From the NCBI RefSeq assembly GCF_016469035.1, contig NZ_JAEHJZ010000032.1, positions 148,788-212,787 on the forward strand: a DNA stretch of 64,000 bases, in the 5' to 3' direction. The first letter of the stretch is position 1, and the number at the start of each line of letters is the position of its first letter. The notes beneath the pieces are model-generated. The model was not told where the DNA came from and ran no database searches. It worked only from the letters and a program-made list of their open reading frames with translations. This stretch comes from Gelidibacter salicanalis. Lineage in GTDB: Bacteria > Bacteroidota > Bacteroidia > Flavobacteriales > Flavobacteriaceae. This document shows, piece after piece, positions 45,629 to 54,214 of the stretch. The position numbers and the translations under genes were made by a program.

Positions 45629-48238
45629 TTACAGTCCCATTTCTTTTGGAATCGGGATTTTTTTTAGGTAATAATCGAACCAGGCCTTTGTTTTTAGGGT
45701 CAGATCCTTCTGAAACTTTGGTGTGGTGATAACATGTCCCTCACCTGGATATAAGACCAAGGTGTGTTCTTTTTTAAGGCTTCTCAATGCCAGGTGAAGT
45801 TTCATGCTTTCCTGTGGATCTACCTGTGTATCCCTTGTTCCCGTAACGCTCATTAAAGGGGTCTCAATATGTTCGGCAAATGTGATGGGCGAATTGTCGA
45901 CAAAGCCTTGAAAATCCTCGTAAAGTGATGCTCCCATACGTTTTTGGTGCGTCTGGTAGCGCCACATGTTTGACCGTGTTCCCTTATCAAGGGACAGGGA
46001 ATTCCCGACCAGATCGACATAGCCACAGCCGGAAACGGCAGCGGCAAATGTATTGGACTGGGATACGATAAAGGCCGTCTGGTAACCGCCAAAGGAATAG
46101 CCGATGAGCCCAATATGCTCTCTGTCCGCCACTCCCATGTCCACAACTTTTTTAACGGCTGCCTCCACACAATCCACTGCCGAAGGACCGGGCTCTCCAT
46201 CTTGATGGGCAATATCGGGGTAGAGTACCAAATAGTCGTCTGTGGTATAGATGGTCGGGCAAAAGCCATTGGTGTTGTAGACCGTAGGATTAAAATAGTT
46301 ATGGAAGTATTGGGATTGCGTTTCATAGATATTGACCACCATGGGGTATTGCCGTCCTTCTATGTACCCCGCTGGGTAATGGAGCACGCCGTGGAGCTGA
46401 TCCCCAGCGCTGTTGGTGTAGGCGATGAGCTCCGTTTTGCCCCAGCCATAGTTTTCCTGCTGCACATTGGTCCTTACCATACTTTTACTTTTAAAATTGG
46501 CGTCCATGTAGAGGAGCTGTGGAGAGTGGTCTGCCCGTTGTAGGGTATAGATGAAGTTCTCGCTGTCTGCCGCCTTTTTGAGGTGTGCCAGTTTTGCCTT
46601 TTTTGTGATCATTTTAGTGGGCTTCCCTTTTGTGGTCCATCTGAAATAACCCATCGATTTGTCGTTCAGGTCAAAACTTTCAAGGACAAGACCGTCCCTA
46701 AGGTCAAAGGTGCGGCCAATGGGGTCATAGAGACTGAAGTGCGTTTTTTTCCTATTCAGGTCCGTGACCACCCTGTAGCGTATGTTTTGGGACTTGCCAT
46801 CTGTGAGCCGTATCTGTTCTTTGCCGTTCGGGGATAGCAGCCATACATCATATTCGGAATGGATGATGAGAAACTTACTGTCCGCAGTCCATCCCGCCAC
46901 CCCATGGGAAGGTTGTTGGCCGCCGGGATAGCTCTTCTGTTCCAGATCATTGATGTTGTGGGAGAGCAGGACATGGTGACCCGTCGTGAAATCAAAACTC
47001 CACCACTGTCTGTTTTTGTAATAGTTGATATACCGATTGTTTGGGGATGCCCCTAGGAACCCAGTCTTGTAGGACTGGTGTCCCACAATGAACTCACGCT
47101 TTCCCGTTGCCAGATCCATGAGCCAAAGATCGGTTGGGCCATAGGATTCTGGCTGTGGCTCATAGCGGTGTGGATCAAATACGATGGCCTTTTTTTTGTC
47201 CTCGGTCAGGTAGGCACCATAGCGCTCGTTGTCCATGATTTCAAGGAGACGGTCTGTTTTGGGAAACCAGCACGCTAGCTTTGGTCTGCCCTTTGGGTCT
47301 CCCTCCAAAAGGTTCCTTGGGTATTCCAACCTGTCGCCGCTGCGCCACACCTGTACCTCATCTTCATTATTGTCCGATTCTGTGTCACCCTTGAGGTAAA
47401 AGATGAGGTTCCCATTGTCCGGGGCAATGGCCAACGGGGTAAAGGAAGGGTTGTACAGGATGGTCTTGCCATAGACCGGGCTGGAGGGACTGGACGGATC
47501 AAGTATAAAATATTCTTTGGCATGTGCAAGATCCTCTATGAAATGGATCCTGTGATTGGGTGCCTTGTCCCCATTTTCAATGAACTCTTCCAGAAAGGCC
47601 AGCGCATCACTGTCCGGGTTCCAGACCAGATGCTTACGGGGCAATGGGTTTTCCCGAAACAGCACTTTGGCCCCAAGGCCACGGGCTGGATTTAAAATGG
47701 CCACTGCATTATCGTTAAGGATATAGGCCACTTTGTTGCCATTGGGACTGACTGTGTATTCCTTTATCATGTCTATGTTGGTCGTCCTGCCCGATGCCAG
47801 TTCCATGATCATGAGTTCTTTGCCTTCCTCCATCAACTTCTCGAAAAGCACAAATTTGGAGTTGCCCATAAACTGCCCCGAGATGACCTTATCCCATACC
47901 TTTTGTTTTCCCTGTGGTAGGTCCAGGAGTATCAAGGCACCCTCCGCAAAGACCAGTGCCCACTTTTCATCACTGCCAAAGAGGACCTTGCGCCCTTGGG
48001 GAAAGGGATAGACCTTTTCGGTTTTGGTACCCTTGACAAACAGGGTGTCCACACCGCCATTATAGGCCAATCTATAGGACAGCCATGTCCCTTGGGGGGA
48101 TAGATCTCCCGCAACAAGGGTGTTCCATTGGTCGTAGTCTTTCATGGTGAGGTCCAATTTATCCTGTTTTTGGCAATGTGCCATGGAAGCGCTGAGGAGC
48201 CAGAGAAAGAGAAATGCTTTTTTTAGTACCATAATCAT
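45629..48238 (-). CDS. Secreted S9 family peptidase (prolyl oligopeptidase type)
   Basis: About 870 residues from the ATG at 48238; a longer frame overlaps the SusD gene and lacks a signal peptide, whereas MIMVLKKAFLFLWLLSASMA does not. An N-terminal propeller region precedes the alpha/beta-hydrolase domain: GLIGYSFGGYQ (catalytic serine), GTRDTQVDPQES (aspartate) and GEGHVI (histidine). It would cut peptides in the periplasm or outside. It is the last of a susC-susD-peptidase operon and converges on DUF6520. The obvious idea is that it processes the peptide or its uptake products. Confidence 0.88.
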   Translation of the reverse strand: MIMVLKKAFLFLWLLSASMAHCQKQDKLDLTMKDYDQWNTLVAGDLSPQGTWLSYRLAYNGGVDTLFVKGTKTEKVYPFPQGRKVLFGSDEKWALVFAEGALILLDLPQGKQKVWDKVISGQFMGNSKFVLFEKLMEEGKELMIMELASGRTTNIDMIKEYTVSPNGNKVAYILNDNAVAILNPARGLGAKVLFRENPLPRKHLVWNPDSDALAFLEEFIENGDKAPNHRIHFIEDLAHAKEYFILDPSSPSSPVYGKTILYNPSFTPLAIAPDNGNLIFYLKGDTESDNNEDEVQVWRSGDRLEYPRNLLEGDPKGRPKLACWFPKTDRLLEIMDNERYGAYLTEDKKKAIVFDPHRYEPQPESYGPTDLWLMDLATGKREFIVGHQSYKTGFLGASPNNRYINYYKNRQWWSFDFTTGHHVLLSHNINDLEQKSYPGGQQPSHGVAGWTADSKFLIIHSEYDVWLLSPNGKEQIRLTDGKSQNIRYRVVTDLNRKKTHFSLYDPIGRTFDLRDGLVLESFDLNDKSMGYFRWTTKGKPTKMITKKAKLAHLKKAADSENFIYTLQRADHSPQLLYMDANFKSKSMVRTNVQQENYGWGKTELIAYTNSAGDQLHGVLHYPAGYIEGRQYPMVVNIYETQSQYFHNYFNPTVYNTNGFCPTIYTTDDYLVLYPDIAHQDGEPGPSAVDCVEAAVKKVVDMGVADREHIGLIGYSFGGYQTAFIVSQSNTFAAAVSGCGYVDLVGNSLSLDKGTRSNMWRYQTHQKRMGASLYEDFQGFVDNSPITFAEHIETPLMSVTGTRDTQVDPQESMKLHLALRSLKKEHTLVLYPGEGHVITTPKFQKDLTLKTKAWFDYYLKKIPIPKEMGL

Positions 48239-48243
48239 AAATT

Positions 48244-49629
48244 TCAATAGCCCGTATTTTGGGGTTCCAAGTTTGGGTTGAGCAGGAGTTCCGATTCTGG
48301 AAGGGGAAACAACAGGTTTTTTGGTTCCCATGCCGGTTTGATGGGGGATAGTACCGCCTCTGCCATCCCGTTTCTTTTAAGGTCAAACCAGCGGTGGCCA
48401 AATTCTGTAAAAAGCTCCAACTTTCTTTCTTGCTGTATGGCCGCGAGCAATTGCATCGTGGTGGTCGCTGTGGTGTTCTCAAGGCCCGCCCTGTTCCTGA
48501 TGGTATTCAGGTCCTGTTTTGCGCCATCGCTGTCGCCAAGATTGGCACGGGCCTCCGCCCTTATCAGGATCTGTTCCTCCAGGCGCAGGACAATGGAGTA
48601 TTCCTGGGATACGCCCGTATTCTCCGTCAGTTTGTATTTGTAGGGATGGTACCAGACCTGTACACCTTGCGTCACACTTTTGACCCAATGTTGGCCGCGC
48701 AGATCGTTTTCTCCAAAGCTTGAGACAAGATCCTGTGTGAGTGCCGCAATCGCTGGTGGGCCACTTGAAAAACTGAAGATCTTTCCCTGCAAGGTGTTGG
48801 CCCCTGAAACTCCAGGGTGCAGTTGCCAGATGGTGGAGATGCTGCCTTTTAGAAAGGCCGCATCCAGATCATCCTCAACGGCATATAGTGCCGTTTGTCC
48901 AATAATGTCTGAGGCATACATGTCCGCCAGTGACCATTGTTCCAGATACAGGTGTGCCCTTGCCAAGAGTGCACGGACCGCACCCTTGTTTGCCCGCACC
49001 CTGTTTTGGGCAGGGTATCCATAGGTCAATTTTTGATCGGCGGCCTCAAGATCACCGATGATATGCGCCATGACCTCACTTGCCGGTAGCCTTTGCACCT
49101 GGGCGTTGCCCTGGTAATCTGTCGTGGTGATAAAGGGGATGTCGCCATAAAGGTTGACAAGATAAAAGTGCAGGACCGCCCGAATGAAAAGGGCCTCACC
49201 CTGTAATTGGTGGGTAGCGCTTTTGGGGATTTCAGGGGAATTTTCAAGTCCCTCGAGCAGGGCATTTGCTGCATAGACCTGCCCGTAGCTGTTGCTCCAC
49301 AGGGAGGACGCATAGGTGTTTGAGGGTAACAGGCCATGGGTGAAAAAACTTTCCAGGGGCGAGGTGCCCGTGCCGTAGTACGCGAGCTCATCGGTATAAA
49401 GACCGAGGACCATACTGGTCCCGTCCGGGTTTCCCGTTAACACCCCGTTGTTCCTTAACCGTGCATAGATATCGGAGAGTGCTGCCGTGGCAGTGGTCTG
49501 GTCCTGATATACCGCTGGGCCCGTGAGCTGTGACACTGGGAGGTCTACCTCAATGAACTTAGTGCATCCAAGCAGCGATAGTCCAAGGATGACCGTAACC
49601 ATAAAAATTATAGTGCTTTTTGTCTTCAT
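48244..49629 (-). CDS. SusD/RagB family outer-membrane lipoprotein
   Basis: 461 residues. Lipoprotein signal with cysteine at GLSLLGC (C22). Typical RagB features: FIEVDLPVSQLTGPAVYQDQTTATAALSDIYARLRN, EALFIRAVLHFYLVNLYGDIPFI, VRALLARAHLYLEQW, and the tail LFTEFGHRWFDLKRNG with PIKPAWEPKNLLFPLP. It covers its TonB-dependent partner as a substrate-binding lid. Four bases after susC. Confidence 0.92.
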   Translation of the reverse strand: MKTKSTIIFMVTVILGLSLLGCTKFIEVDLPVSQLTGPAVYQDQTTATAALSDIYARLRNNGVLTGNPDGTSMVLGLYTDELAYYGTGTSPLESFFTHGLLPSNTYASSLWSNSYGQVYAANALLEGLENSPEIPKSATHQLQGEALFIRAVLHFYLVNLYGDIPFITTTDYQGNAQVQRLPASEVMAHIIGDLEAADQKLTYGYPAQNRVRANKGAVRALLARAHLYLEQWSLADMYASDIIGQTALYAVEDDLDAAFLKGSISTIWQLHPGVSGANTLQGKIFSFSSGPPAIAALTQDLVSSFGENDLRGQHWVKSVTQGVQVWYHPYKYKLTENTGVSQEYSIVLRLEEQILIRAEARANLGDSDGAKQDLNTIRNRAGLENTTATTTMQLLAAIQQERKLELFTEFGHRWFDLKRNGMAEAVLSPIKPAWEPKNLLFPLPESELLLNPNLEPQNTGY

Positions 49630-49633
49630 AAGA

Positions 49634-52627
49634 TTAAAAATTAAAGATTGTACCCATGGTCAACTGTCGTAACGGGGGTAAAAATGTAAGGGATTGGTTC
49701 TCTGGATCGGCTCCCTTATAGTTGGTGAGGGTCCATAGGTTTTGGCCCTGTAGATAGATACTTCCCGAAACCGGACCGAGCAGGTTCTTTGGAATCTTAT
49801 AGGTCAGACTTAGGCTCTTCAGCCTTATATAAGAGGCATCGGAAATGGCGGCATTACTGGTCCTGTACCTGAAATAGGCACTAAAGGCCTTAGAGTTCAG
49901 TCCCGTAGTGTAGCGCTGGATCTCGGCGTTCTCTCCGTTGGCGGGCCAATGGTCCAATACCTCAATGGGCATGTTGGTCATGGTCCCCGGCAGATTGGAT
50001 GAGTAAATATAGTTGCGGCCATCCTGCCTGACAAACTGGAACAAAACCTCGAGCTCCCAGTTTTTATAGGCGATACGGTTGTTGAGGCCACCGAACCATT
50101 GTGGGGACACGTCACTGATAAATTGCCGGTCTGCCGAGGTGATCAGGCCGTCACCATTGTAGTCCTCAAACTGATAGATGCCCGAGTCAGCGTCAATGCC
50201 GGTAAAGTGATAGCCCTTAATGATATCCACCGGCTCCCCGATGACATAGGTGTTGGCATAGGTGGAGCCTTCCAGACCATCAAAGCGCAGCAGTCTGTTA
50301 TTGGGGATGGTCAGGTTGGCCGTGGTGCTCCATGAAAGGGCCTTCTTGTCAATGTTGAGCGTGCGCAGTTCCATTTCAAGGCCCCTGTTGAGGATCACGG
50401 CATCCAGATTGGCCTGTATATTGTTAAAGCCCGTAGTTGCGGGAAGGGGGATGCCCACCAGTTGGTTGGAAGAGCGGTTTTGGTACCATGCCGAACTTAA
50501 GGTGATCCTGTCCTTCAAAAAACCCAGTTCGGCAGCGAGCTCTACCTTGGTATTGGTTTCCCATCCAAAGTTTGGACTGAAGAGCCTGGTGGGCTGTAGG
50601 CCGGCCACCCCATTGTAGAGGTTGTTGCTTACGGAATAGGTGTCCAAAAACTGGTAGTCCCCGATCTGGTCACTGCCCGTGGTGCCGTAGCTGCCACGAA
50701 GTTTTCCAAAGCTCAAAAAGGAGGATTTCTCGAGAAATTTCTCCCTTGAAAAGATCCATGCCGCCCCTATGGCCCCAAAATTGGCAAACCTGTTCTTTGG
50801 GCCGAACCTGCTGGAACCGTCCCGCCTTCCCGTGAGGTTGGCAATGTACCTATCTTTGAACTTGTAGTTGACCCTCCCGAACACCGCTTGGTACCTGTAC
50901 TCTGAGAGCTGTTCTGCCAGTATTTGAACGGTGGCCGCGGCGCCGATACTGTTGATCAGGCCGTTGCTGGAAAAACCTGTGCCCCTTTGGGTACGCATCT
51001 CGGTGCTTTCCGATTGGAAGGTAGTGCCAAGCAGTACCTCCAGTTCATGGTCCTGCCATGTATGTTTCCAATGGAGCTGTGGCTCCACGATCCATGAGTT
51101 TCTTGTGCCACCGTTCAAGGTTAGGATGGAACTGCTGCTGGTTACTCCATAAACGGGATTGTAGACGGTGGACGGCCAGGTACGGGCTTCCTTCAAGTCC
51201 ATATCGTTGTAGCCCAGACTTGTCCTGAACTCCAGATTGGGCGCCAAGCTATAGCTGAGAACCGCATTGGCAATGAGGTTCTTGGACCGGTTGGTGTATT
51301 TGCCCAGGCCATTGGCCAAAGGGTTTTCAAAGGTTCCATTTTCCCAGTTTAGGCTACCATCTTCATTATAGAGGGCAGGCGCATTGGGCGCCAGGCGATA
51401 GGCCTGTGTGGTCAGGTCATTGGCCTGGATATTGCTCTTGTTGCTGGCGTAGTTGAGGGTAAGGTCCACCTTGAATCTGTCATTTATGGAGCGGTGGGAG
51501 ACCGAACTTTGGACGGCTGCCTGGGCGTAGGTGTCATCACCGGGAAAGACGGTCGACTCCGTTCTGTAGGTGCCGCTCAACAGAAACCTGGTCTGCTGGT
51601 TTCCCCCGGACATCCCCGCCCGTAAATTTTTAATGTACGCCGTACCGCCAATAAGTTCTTTTGCCCAGTCCGTATTTTTGGTTTGGCTCCAAACACCGTT
51701 GATGTCATAGGCATTGACAGGGTAGGACGTGATGCCATCATTGGCATAGGCCTCACGGCGCATTGCAAGATACTGTCCTGTATCCATCATTTCCATTTTT
51801 GAGCTTACCTTTCCCAGACTAGTAAAGGCCTGTAGGCTAAAGGCCGTCTTTTCTGAGGTGCCGCTCTTGGTGGTAATAAGTACCACCCCGTTGGCACCTC
51901 GGGAGCCATAGATGGCGGTGGCATCGGCATCTTTTAGGACCTCAATGCTTTCTATATCGGACGGGTTGATGCTGTTGAGTGGGCTGGTCGCACTGGCCAA
52001 CAGTCCGCTGGAGGTAAGTGAACTGCCCAGGGACTGTGAGCTGTAGGGAACCCCATTGACAATATACAGCGGCGCATTGCCATTGCTGCGCAAACTGTTG
52101 ATGCCCCTTATCTGGATATTGAAGCCGCCCCCGGGAATGCCAGAGTTTTGGGTGATGTTGACCCCTGCCATACGTCCCTGTAGGGCAGCCAGTGGATTGG
52201 TTATGGGCTGTGTCTCCATATCCTTAGCGGTAACACGTGCAATACTTCCCGTTTTCTCACGGTCAGTAGTGGTGTAGTAGCCGGCATTGATCTGTACCTC
52301 GCCCAGGGCGGTGGCATCTTCTTGTAGGGTGATGTTAATGGTGCTGCGGTTTTGGATGGGGATGGTAAGGGTGGTATAGCCCAAATAGGAAATTTGAAGG
52401 CTGTCCGTTGGTCTGGCAGTAATGGTGTAGCGCCCATCAAAATCAGATACCACACCCGTATTGGAGTTTTTAATAAGAACATTGGCGCCAGAGATGGGCA
52501 ATTGCCCATCGGTAACCTGGCCGGAGACCAACAGGTCTTGGGCAGAAAGGGTCAGAGAAAGGCTTAGGAAGAAGAGACAGCCGGCATAAATACGCCGCCG
52601 CCTACACAAGGTATGATTTTTTGTCAT
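49634..52627 (-). CDS. SusC/RagA family TonB-linked transporter
   Basis: About 997 residues from the ATG at 52627 (frame open to 52654). Signal peptide (MTKNHTLCRRRR then a hydrophobic segment to LSAQ), a carboxypeptidase-like domain (SGQVTDGQLPISGANVLIKN), a plug with NPLAALQGRMAGVNITQNSGIPGG and VLKDADATAIYGSRGANGVVLITTK, and a beta-barrel to the end. It is a RagAB-type pair and sits with a peptidase, so peptides are likelier substrates than sugars. Confidence 0.92.
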   Translation of the reverse strand: MTKNHTLCRRRRIYAGCLFFLSLSLTLSAQDLLVSGQVTDGQLPISGANVLIKNSNTGVVSDFDGRYTITARPTDSLQISYLGYTTLTIPIQNRSTINITLQEDATALGEVQINAGYYTTTDREKTGSIARVTAKDMETQPITNPLAALQGRMAGVNITQNSGIPGGGFNIQIRGINSLRSNGNAPLYIVNGVPYSSQSLGSSLTSSGLLASATSPLNSINPSDIESIEVLKDADATAIYGSRGANGVVLITTKSGTSEKTAFSLQAFTSLGKVSSKMEMMDTGQYLAMRREAYANDGITSYPVNAYDINGVWSQTKNTDWAKELIGGTAYIKNLRAGMSGGNQQTRFLLSGTYRTESTVFPGDDTYAQAAVQSSVSHRSINDRFKVDLTLNYASNKSNIQANDLTTQAYRLAPNAPALYNEDGSLNWENGTFENPLANGLGKYTNRSKNLIANAVLSYSLAPNLEFRTSLGYNDMDLKEARTWPSTVYNPVYGVTSSSSILTLNGGTRNSWIVEPQLHWKHTWQDHELEVLLGTTFQSESTEMRTQRGTGFSSNGLINSIGAAATVQILAEQLSEYRYQAVFGRVNYKFKDRYIANLTGRRDGSSRFGPKNRFANFGAIGAAWIFSREKFLEKSSFLSFGKLRGSYGTTGSDQIGDYQFLDTYSVSNNLYNGVAGLQPTRLFSPNFGWETNTKVELAAELGFLKDRITLSSAWYQNRSSNQLVGIPLPATTGFNNIQANLDAVILNRGLEMELRTLNIDKKALSWSTTANLTIPNNRLLRFDGLEGSTYANTYVIGEPVDIIKGYHFTGIDADSGIYQFEDYNGDGLITSADRQFISDVSPQWFGGLNNRIAYKNWELEVLFQFVRQDGRNYIYSSNLPGTMTNMPIEVLDHWPANGENAEIQRYTTGLNSKAFSAYFRYRTSNAAISDASYIRLKSLSLTYKIPKNLLGPVSGSIYLQGQNLWTLTNYKGADPENQSLTFLPPLRQLTMGTIFNF

Positions 52628-52654
52628 AGTTTTGTAATGGTTAAGATGATACAT

Positions 52655-53277
52655 TTATTTTAACTTTTGGCCTGCTCCAACGTCGTCGAAAACTGGGAGC
52701 GGGTCTTTTTTTTGGTCAGTTTATAGGTTGACCAATTTATTTTTTTGTAAATTTTATCTCATAGGCATCTATATTAAGTGATAAGGGAAGCGGGGCCGCC
52801 GGCCTTAACCAGATCTCCATCAACCGGCAGCCCATTCCCAAAAGACTAAATCCAATTGCTCGCTATGTTGCACTATTTTTTTATAGTGCTGCCATTTCTT
52901 AGGGATGGAGGATTGCAGTTGGCACAGCGAGGTATTAATAGCAAGCTCCATTGGTGTTGTATGGTATCAGTTATTATTTTTAAAATTGTATTAATCCTTA
53001 ATTTAAAGGCTATTGCTCATTGGTTTTAACCTCGGCCTCTTTTTATTGGACGTCCTGAACGATTGTGCCAACAGTGGTTGGGAGGTTTTTTGTGATGTTT
53101 ATATATGCATAGGCTCCATTATTTAAAGTTAAATCAGGAATGTGCCGCATATGTTTTGTGCATAGCGGCAGCTATCCCAAAGACTAATTCTAACTATTTT
53201 AGTGCGAAACCTTTAAAAATAGAAAAGCAGTGCTAAGAATGAAGTGAGTAAAACCTTTGTGAATAAAAAAGGACGCA
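52655..53277. other. Noncoding stretch upstream of susC
   Basis: No gene I can support. Near 52672 an imperfect GCTCCA...TGGGAGC hairpin is followed by an eight-T run on the plus strand. The region changes from GC-rich to AT-rich at about 53.0 kb, marking the right edge of the GC-rich locus. Confidence 0.4.
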
Positions 53278-53405
53278 GAACTCAACTTATTGAACTAGAG
53301 GTACTGGTATACCCTGCAACAATAAGAGAGCCCACGTCCCGGGCCGTGAGCATCTTGCTTATCGTCTCGTTGCATTAAAATTACCAGTTTTCTAGTACGA
53401 GATTC
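53278..53405 (+). ncRNA. Candidate rod-shaped RNA, 6S-like
   Basis: The segment folds as one long rod with internal loops. Pairs from outside in: GAACTC/GAGATTC (one bulge), ACTAGA/TCTAGT, ACTGGTA/TACCAGT, TGCAAC/GTTGCA, ATAAG/CTTAT, and GC-CACG/CGTG-GC around TCCCGGGC. A rod with an asymmetric central loop and the GTGAGCAT segment recalls 6S RNA, which binds RNA polymerase. Strand not certain because a rod looks similar on both. Size of about 130-150 bases is short for 6S. Confidence 0.4.
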
Positions 53406-53559
53406 AAAGCGAATGCTTCAATGTTTTATTTGAAGAATCGCAAATTTAAAGTTTAATCTACATGTATCAAACTCTATATGAAACAAATATATATAATAAT
53501 CTATTAATAATCAAATATTTTCAATTGAAATAGATTATTATAATCATTCAATTTGTTTT

Positions 53560-54087
53560 ATGGAAGAATATATCCGAGAGCAAAAGAAAGAAATAGGAGC
53601 TAGAATTCAAAAGATTTTAGCTATTCTCGATTTAGAACCAGCGCAATTTGCTGCATTGACTAAACTTACTGTTAATACTATCATTAATATTGAATCTGGT
53701 AAAGGCTTTAATAGTAATACTATATTGAATATTTCTTTTTATACGGGAATGCCTTTAAATGTTTTACTTAATCTCTCTTCAAATAGAATTGATAAAACTA
53801 CACTGATCAAAAATTTTTGGTATAATGCCAAAACTTATAACTTTTCTGAATATGAAAAATTCAACGAAAAACGTTTTACAATCGTGGAAGCGATAAGAAG
53901 GTTAATAGAAGAGACTTCGTTTTTTGATATACCTAAAAAAACAGGAGAAGTTCGCAATCGTATTACAAAAGATTATTCTATTAAACTGGAAAGTTCTGCA
54001 GTTAGTCAAGCATTATTAGACTTTGTAGAGGATGGTCTACTTAATAAAAACAAAATTGGGTCAAGAAACTTTCATTACTCTAAGTGA
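53560..54087 (+). CDS. XRE-type HTH protein at the head of the cassette array
   Basis: 175 residues. An HTH at about 18-70 (AQFAALTKLTVNTIINIESGKGFNSNTILNI) in the Cro/C1 style. The second half (NEKRFTIVEAIRRLIEETSFFDIPKKTGEVRNRI, SSAVSQALLDFVEDGLLN) looks like a winged-helix or dimer domain. It is AT-rich like the array behind it, lies 91 bases before the first cassette end and is not itself flanked by the repeat. Possibly the array's regulator. Confidence 0.65.
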   Translation: MEEYIREQKKEIGARIQKILAILDLEPAQFAALTKLTVNTIINIESGKGFNSNTILNISFYTGMPLNVLLNLSSNRIDKTTLIKNFWYNAKTYNFSEYEKFNEKRFTIVEAIRRLIEETSFFDIPKKTGEVRNRITKDYSIKLESSAVSQALLDFVEDGLLNKNKIGSRNFHYSK

Positions 54088-54120
54088 TTTTTTTTTATTT
54101 AAGTTGGAGGTGAAACTATA

Positions 54121-54178
54121 TGACTGAGAATACTAGCGCAGGGTTCTGTGAGAGGCTTAGGGTGAAACTCCCAAAACC
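54121..54178 (+). other. Group II intron-like scrap before the first cassette
   Basis: GGTTCTGTGAGAGGCTTAGG and GTGAAACTCCC resemble the end of domain V and start of domain VI of bacterial group II introns, but the 3' half does not pair back properly and no intron ORF is present. It ends directly at the GTT that opens cassette 1. Confidence 0.3.
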
Positions 54179-54214
54179 GTTAGCATTAATTTAAACGAAC
54201 ATTAGAGAAATCAT

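Noticed and set aside
45853-46326. Open frame inside the S9 peptidase gene and many similar ones in the GC-rich part
   Set aside because: Alternative-frame shadows of well-supported genes.
52672-52705. Terminator-like hairpin with T-run before susC
   Set aside because: Stem has a bulge, and no plus-strand gene lies upstream to be terminated.
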